DNA of 33,000 bases from Kiritimatiellia bacterium (lineage in GTDB: Bacteria > Verrucomicrobiota > Kiritimatiellia > RFP12 > UBA1067). Made by a program: the position numbers and the translations under genes. The stretch is from NCBI GenBank assembly GCA_017395505.1, contig JAFPUH010000002.1, forward strand, positions 1 through 33,000, in the 5' to 3' direction. This document shows positions 30,945-33,000 of this stretch, piece after piece (positions within the stretch are counted from its first letter, which is position 1; every line of letters starts with the position of its first letter). The notes below the pieces were generated by a model that was not told the origin of the DNA, ran no database searches, and saw only the letters and a program-made list of their open reading frames with translations.

Positions 30945-32681
30945 TCATGCGTCGGGCCAAAGCTCGTGGGCCATCTCGCGAAGCTTGTACTTCTGTATCT
31001 TCTGCGAGGCCGTCATCGGGAAGACATCCATGAAATGGACGAACTTCGGGATCTTGAACCACGAGATCTTGTCCTTGCAGTACGCGGCGACATCCTCCTC
31101 CTTTATGGTGGCGCCGTCGGCCGGGATTATGAAGGCCGCCGGCTGTTCGCCGTACTTCTTGGAGGGACAGCCCACTACCGCGACGTCCTTCACGCCGGGC
31201 ATCGTGCCGAGGAAGTCCTCGACCTCCTTCGGGCTGATGTTCTCGCCGCCGCGGATGATGAGGTCTTTGAGGCGGCCTGTGATGTAGTAGTAGCCCTGCT
31301 CGTCCATGCGGCCGATGTCGCCGGAGTGCAGCCAACCGTTCTTGTCGATGCACTTCGCCGTCTGCTCGGGCATGTTGTAGTAGCCCTTCATGTTGTTGTA
31401 GCCGCGGCAGCAGATTTCGCCGTCAGCGTTGAGCGGCGCGAGATCGCCCGTCTCCGGATCGATGATCGCGACCTCGACGCCGGGTAGCGCCTGCCCGATC
31501 GTCTTGCACTTGCGGTCGATCGACTCCTCGAAGTAGCGCGTCATAGTCATCACGGGGCCGGACTCCGTAAGCCCGTATGGATTCGTGATCTCGCGCATGA
31601 ACATCTTCGTCTGAGCCTGCTGCATGCGGTGGACGGGACACGCCGAGCCCGACATGATACCCGTCCTCAAGGAGCGGAAGTCGAAGCGGCTGAAGAGCGG
31701 ATGATCCAGCATCGCAATATACATCGTCGGCACGCCGTAGGTGGCCGTGCACTTCTCGCGCTCGATCGAGGTCATCACCTGCACAGGGTCGAACTTCTCG
31801 AGGAACACCATCGTCGAGCCGTGGTTCACGCAGCTCATGACGCCCAGCACGCAGCCGAAGCAGTGGAAGAGCGGCACCGGTATGCAGACACGGTCGCGGC
31901 ACGTGAGGTTCTGGCATGCGCCGATCCAGAAGCCGTCGTTCGCGATGTTGCGGTGGGTAAGCATCACGCCCTTCGGGAAGCCCGTCGTTCCGCTCGTGTA
32001 CTGCATGTTGACGACGTCGTTGACGTCGACTTCGCTCTGACGCGCAAGATACTCGGCGGTGGTCGTCTCGTTCGCGAGGCTCTTCACCTCGTTGAGCGAA
32101 TACATGCCGCGATGCTTCTCGCCGCCAAGGAAGAAGACGCGCTTGAGGTGCGGATACTTCGCGCACTTCAGCTCGCCGCGCGGACATTCCTTCAGCTCGG
32201 GGATGAGGTCGTTCAAAACCTGCACATAGTCGCAGTCACGGTAGCCGTTTATGACGAAAAGGTTCTCCGTATCGGACTGCTTGAGCGCAAAGTCGATCTC
32301 GGCCGACTTGTAGTTGATGTTGAGAGGCAGCAGTATCGCGCCGATCTTGGCGGTCGCGAACATGAGCACAACCCAGTGCGGAACGTTCGTCGCCCAAAGC
32401 GCGACCTTCTCGCCCCTCTTGACGCCAAGCGCCATGAGGCCCCTGGCGACGAGATCGACCTCTTCGCCAAACTCGTACCACGTAAGTCGATAGTCGCGAT
32501 CGGCGTAGACCACGGCATCGTTCTCGCCACAGCGAGCGATCGTCTGGTCTAGAAGCTGGCCGAGAGTATATTCGCGCGTAATCGGCAGATTGTGCCACGG
32601 CACACCTGTCGATACGCTCTGCTTGAACGGCGGCTTCGACGGAGCGGAGCCGAACGGATCGGATAGCTTGAATTCAGACAT
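30945..32681 (-). CDS. AMP-forming acyl-CoA ligase
   Basis: Activates a fatty or related carboxylic acid to its acyl-CoA through an acyl-adenylate, 578 residues. The P-loop is YTSGTTGFPKGVMLTH (about 195-210), the A-motif YGLTESGP lies near 355, and LHSGDIGRMDEQGYYYITGRLKDLIIRGGENISPKEVE contains the conserved Asp and hinge. The C-terminal catalytic Lys stands in MTASQKIQKYKLREMA. The sequence suits the medium/long-chain FadD-like type. I start at ATG 32681 because the frame extension to 32744 passes the -10 box. That start is 7 nt from TATAAT, so the message may be leaderless. Confidence 0.93.
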   Translation of the reverse strand: MSEFKLSDPFGSAPSKPPFKQSVSTGVPWHNLPITREYTLGQLLDQTIARCGENDAVVYADRDYRLTWYEFGEEVDLVARGLMALGVKRGEKVALWATNVPHWVVLMFATAKIGAILLPLNINYKSAEIDFALKQSDTENLFVINGYRDCDYVQVLNDLIPELKECPRGELKCAKYPHLKRVFFLGGEKHRGMYSLNEVKSLANETTTAEYLARQSEVDVNDVVNMQYTSGTTGFPKGVMLTHRNIANDGFWIGACQNLTCRDRVCIPVPLFHCFGCVLGVMSCVNHGSTMVFLEKFDPVQVMTSIEREKCTATYGVPTMYIAMLDHPLFSRFDFRSLRTGIMSGSACPVHRMQQAQTKMFMREITNPYGLTESGPVMTMTRYFEESIDRKCKTIGQALPGVEVAIIDPETGDLAPLNADGEICCRGYNNMKGYYNMPEQTAKCIDKNGWLHSGDIGRMDEQGYYYITGRLKDLIIRGGENISPKEVEDFLGTMPGVKDVAVVGCPSKKYGEQPAAFIIPADGATIKEEDVAAYCKDKISWFKIPKFVHFMDVFPMTASQKIQKYKLREMAHELWPDA

Positions 32682-32688
32682 GAGAGAT

Positions 32689-32697
32689 ATTATACCA
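32689..32697 (-). promoter_or_regulatory. Extended -10 promoter of the acyl-CoA ligase
   Basis: TGG-TATAAT on the minus strand, 7 nt before the ATG. No good -35 was found 17-18 bp upstream. Confidence 0.6.
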
Positions 32698-32893
32698 TAA
32701 ATTTGCCCGGCGGTGGGATTACTTGGCGACTTCCCAATGTCCACCCTTGTCAGGACCGACTAGGATTTTCTGGCTACTTTTCTGGCTACTTTCCTCGCCA
32801 GCAGCCGAGAAGTGCCGTCTGCCATAGCCGCCCAGTGCGTCCGTTGCCGTCCGGAAGGTAATGCAAGTGTTCTTTCTGTAAATTCGCATCGGT
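32698..32893. other. Intergenic, possible insertion-sequence end
   Basis: About 200 bp without a gene. It includes a 12-bp direct repeat TTTTCTGGCTAC twice (about 32766-32789). Because it follows a transposase tail, one end of the element is probably here, but I could not define an inverted repeat without the other end. Confidence 0.4.
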
Positions 32894-33000
32894 TCATAGC
32901 TTGCTTACGGTTGACATGTACTTGTAGTTCGAGCTTTCCCATTCGTCGCTCATCTCCGCGCAGATGGCGCTGACGAGCCGCATGAGCGAATCCGTGTTGG
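32894..33000 (-). CDS. C-terminal tail of IS256-like transposase, cut by window edge
   Basis: The last 35 codons read NTDSLMRLVSAICAEMSDEW and then ESSNYKYMS, ending TGA at 32894. In IS256/mutator transposases the chain ends with a segment of the form SxxRLVSAxLMEISDEWETGxxYL, and the match runs over about 25 residues. The catalytic DDE core would lie beyond the window, so completeness cannot be judged. Confidence 0.62.
   Translation of the reverse strand, partial: NTDSLMRLVSAICAEMSDEWESSNYKYMSTVSKL

Noticed and set aside
32760-32942. 60-codon minus-strand ORF near the right edge
   Set aside because: It overlaps the transposase tail in another frame and ends in a short ARKV repeat produced by the 12-bp DNA repeat.

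Overview
The window is a GC-rich stretch of a bacterial chromosome in which every gene I trust is on the minus strand. The order nusA-infB-rbfA-truB-ribF, a class A RNase P RNA, CCA-encoding tRNAs, Shine-Dalgarno sites of the AAAGGAG type and extended -10 promoters (TGR-TATAAT) all say Bacteria. The gene mix (GxxExxY protein with its repeat, LarBCE, coiled-coil zinc-ribbon protein, a secreted beta-galactosidase-like domain, fermentative redox genes) would suit an anaerobic gut or sediment bacterium, perhaps of the Planctomycetes-Verrucomicrobia-Chlamydiae group (Kiritimatiellota, Lentisphaerota or Verrucomicrobiota). That placement is a weak inference; no taxonomic marker was compared.

Bases 1-7765 hold a redox operon behind a TetR-type regulator. 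The promoter (-35 TTGACT, -10 TATAAT, 17-bp spacer) lies inside or next to a 25-bp near-palindrome. Downstream come an exported flavodoxin, an aldo/keto reductase, an FMN/Fe-S flavoprotein, a short-chain dehydrogenase, a secreted carboxymuconolactone decarboxylase/cupin protein, an iron alcohol dehydrogenase, a second flavoprotein and a second aldo/keto reductase cut by the window edge. A GxxExxY gene bounded by 27-bp inverted repeats sits between tetR and the flavodoxin gene.

Bases 7766-10721 are a gene graveyard: a response-regulator DNA-binding domain joined back to back with a carB tail, the tail of an acyltransferase-3 protein, a 22-bp tandem repeat, a sigma-54-type promoter with a good ribosome site but only a stub of an ORF, an SMR efflux gene with an internal TAG, and the tail of a dehydrogenase. 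One acetyltransferase gene in this stretch is intact.

Bases 10744-17060 form a second regulated operon: merR, a small histidine-bearing membrane protein, larE, larB, larC, a ferredoxin-tailed aldo/keto reductase and a membrane polyferredoxin of fused NapH/NapG type. The promoter has the 19-bp spacer and central palindrome typical of MerR control. LarE, LarB and LarC make the nickel-pincer nucleotide, yet no lactate racemase (LarA) is in the window, so the client of the cofactor is open; this is the part I consider most likely to be a little-described system.

Bases 17081-33000 are mostly housekeeping: a reduced tandem ABC ATPase, queF, polA, an HNH protein, a secreted LacZ-domain-5-like protein, ridA, three tRNAs, rnpB, the zinc-ribbon protein, then ribF, truB, rbfA, infB and nusA, a small unknown protein and an acyl-CoA ligase. 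The right edge carries the tail of an IS256-like transposase.
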